The notes beneath the pieces are model-generated. The model worked only from the letters and a program-made list of their open reading frames with translations. It was not told where the DNA came from and did not search any database. Both the position numbers and the translations under genes were made by a program. DNA of 5,727 nucleotides from Gammaproteobacteria bacterium (GTDB lineage: Bacteria > Pseudomonadota > Gammaproteobacteria > UBA9214), in assembly GCA_003454335.1 (NCBI GenBank), contig DMKK01000142.1:1-5727 (forward strand), read 5' to 3'. Below, one piece after another: positions 5,521 to 5,727 of this stretch (position 1 is its first letter; each line of letters begins with the position of its first letter).

Positions 5521-5727
5521 ATGAACGACCAAATCAATCTCGCTGACTACGAAGTCGGCTACAACATCCCGGCCGCCATCGGCATGGACGAGGCGGACAT
5601 CCAGACCCCCTGCCTGGTCCTGGACCTGGACGCCCTGGAGCGGAACATCAAGAAGATGGGCCAGCTAGCCAAGGACATGGACGTGCGCCACCGGGTGCAC
5701 GGCAAGATGCACAAATCAGTGGACGTG
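5521..5727 (+). CDS. bhcC: beta-hydroxyaspartate aldolase (BhcC), 5' part, cut by window end
   Basis: Only the first 69 codons are present; the frame is open at the window edge. The N-terminus fits the DSD1-like, fold-type III PLP family (D-threonine aldolase / 3-hydroxy-D-aspartate aldolase): DYEVGYNIP, then IQTPCLVLDLDALERNIKKM (27-46), the first barrel strand and helix, then RHRVHGKMHKSVDV (56-69), where Lys62 is the expected PLP lysine. BhcC condenses glycine and glyoxylate to (2R,3S)-beta-hydroxyaspartate, the substrate of BhcB, so the neighbour is one step later in the same pathway. No signal peptide is seen, so it is cytoplasmic. D-threonine aldolase or D-serine dehydratase relatives share these motifs, but the order next to bhcB makes BhcC the best call. 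Confidence 0.82.
   Translation, partial: MNDQINLADYEVGYNIPAAIGMDEADIQTPCLVLDLDALERNIKKMGQLAKDMDVRHRVHGKMHKSVDV

Noticed and set aside
4464..5537. A 357-codon open frame on the minus strand opposite bhcB
   Set aside because: It is rich in His, Gly, Arg and Ala with no domain, and lies antisense to a clearly recognised PLP enzyme. High-GC coding DNA often leaves the antisense frame open.
1..5727. CRISPR array, tRNA, rRNA or insertion sequence
   Set aside because: No regularly spaced repeats, no cloverleaf-like or conserved rRNA strings, and no transposase motifs or terminal inverted repeats with target duplications were seen on either strand.

Overview
The window looks like chromosomal DNA of a proteobacterium, most likely a gammaproteobacterium with autotrophic or sulfur/C1-type ancestry. 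This is inferred from a CbbR-type LysR regulator, Gram-negative export signals and good Shine-Dalgarno sites; no taxonomic marker gene is present. The strongest identifications are a CbbR-type regulator and, at the right edge, two adjacent genes of the beta-hydroxyaspartate (BHA) cycle for glyoxylate assimilation: bhcB (complete) and bhcC (5' part only).

Left block (1-2882, + strand): a short leader with a perfect TGAAAAC/GTTTTCA inverted repeat precedes a 599-aa exported protein that fuses a dienelactone-hydrolase-like domain to a metallo-beta-lactamase-like domain. Both domains carry non-canonical residues at the expected active-site positions. After 78 nt comes a 300-aa exported amidohydrolase with its metal ligands intact. 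The two probably form one transcription unit of periplasmic or lipoprotein hydrolases of unknown substrate.

Middle block (2883-4317): the lysR gene runs on the minus strand and is followed 7 nt later by a possible 42-aa ORF. Upstream of lysR is an AT-rich divergent control region containing an 8-bp-arm dyad, a TNA-N7-TNA LysR-type motif and a perfect TATAAT box. It faces an unrecognised 63-aa ORF on the plus strand.

Right block (4318-5727, + strand): a 230-nt gap holds a small hairpin and a possible 41-aa leader ORF with a good ribosome binding site. This ORF overlaps the GTG start of bhcB. bhcB (a PLP fold-type II dehydratase) is followed after 25 nt by bhcC (a PLP fold-type III aldolase) cut by the window end. 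Together they would convert glyoxylate plus glycine, through beta-hydroxyaspartate, to iminosuccinate. The usual first gene, bhcA, is not upstream, so the rest of the cycle must lie further right or elsewhere. This block is visibly richer in G/C-ending codons than the lysR block, suggesting a different origin or selection. The most interesting idea here is that a CbbR-type regulator sits beside BHA-cycle genes, which could link carbon fixation to salvage of photorespiratory glyoxylate.
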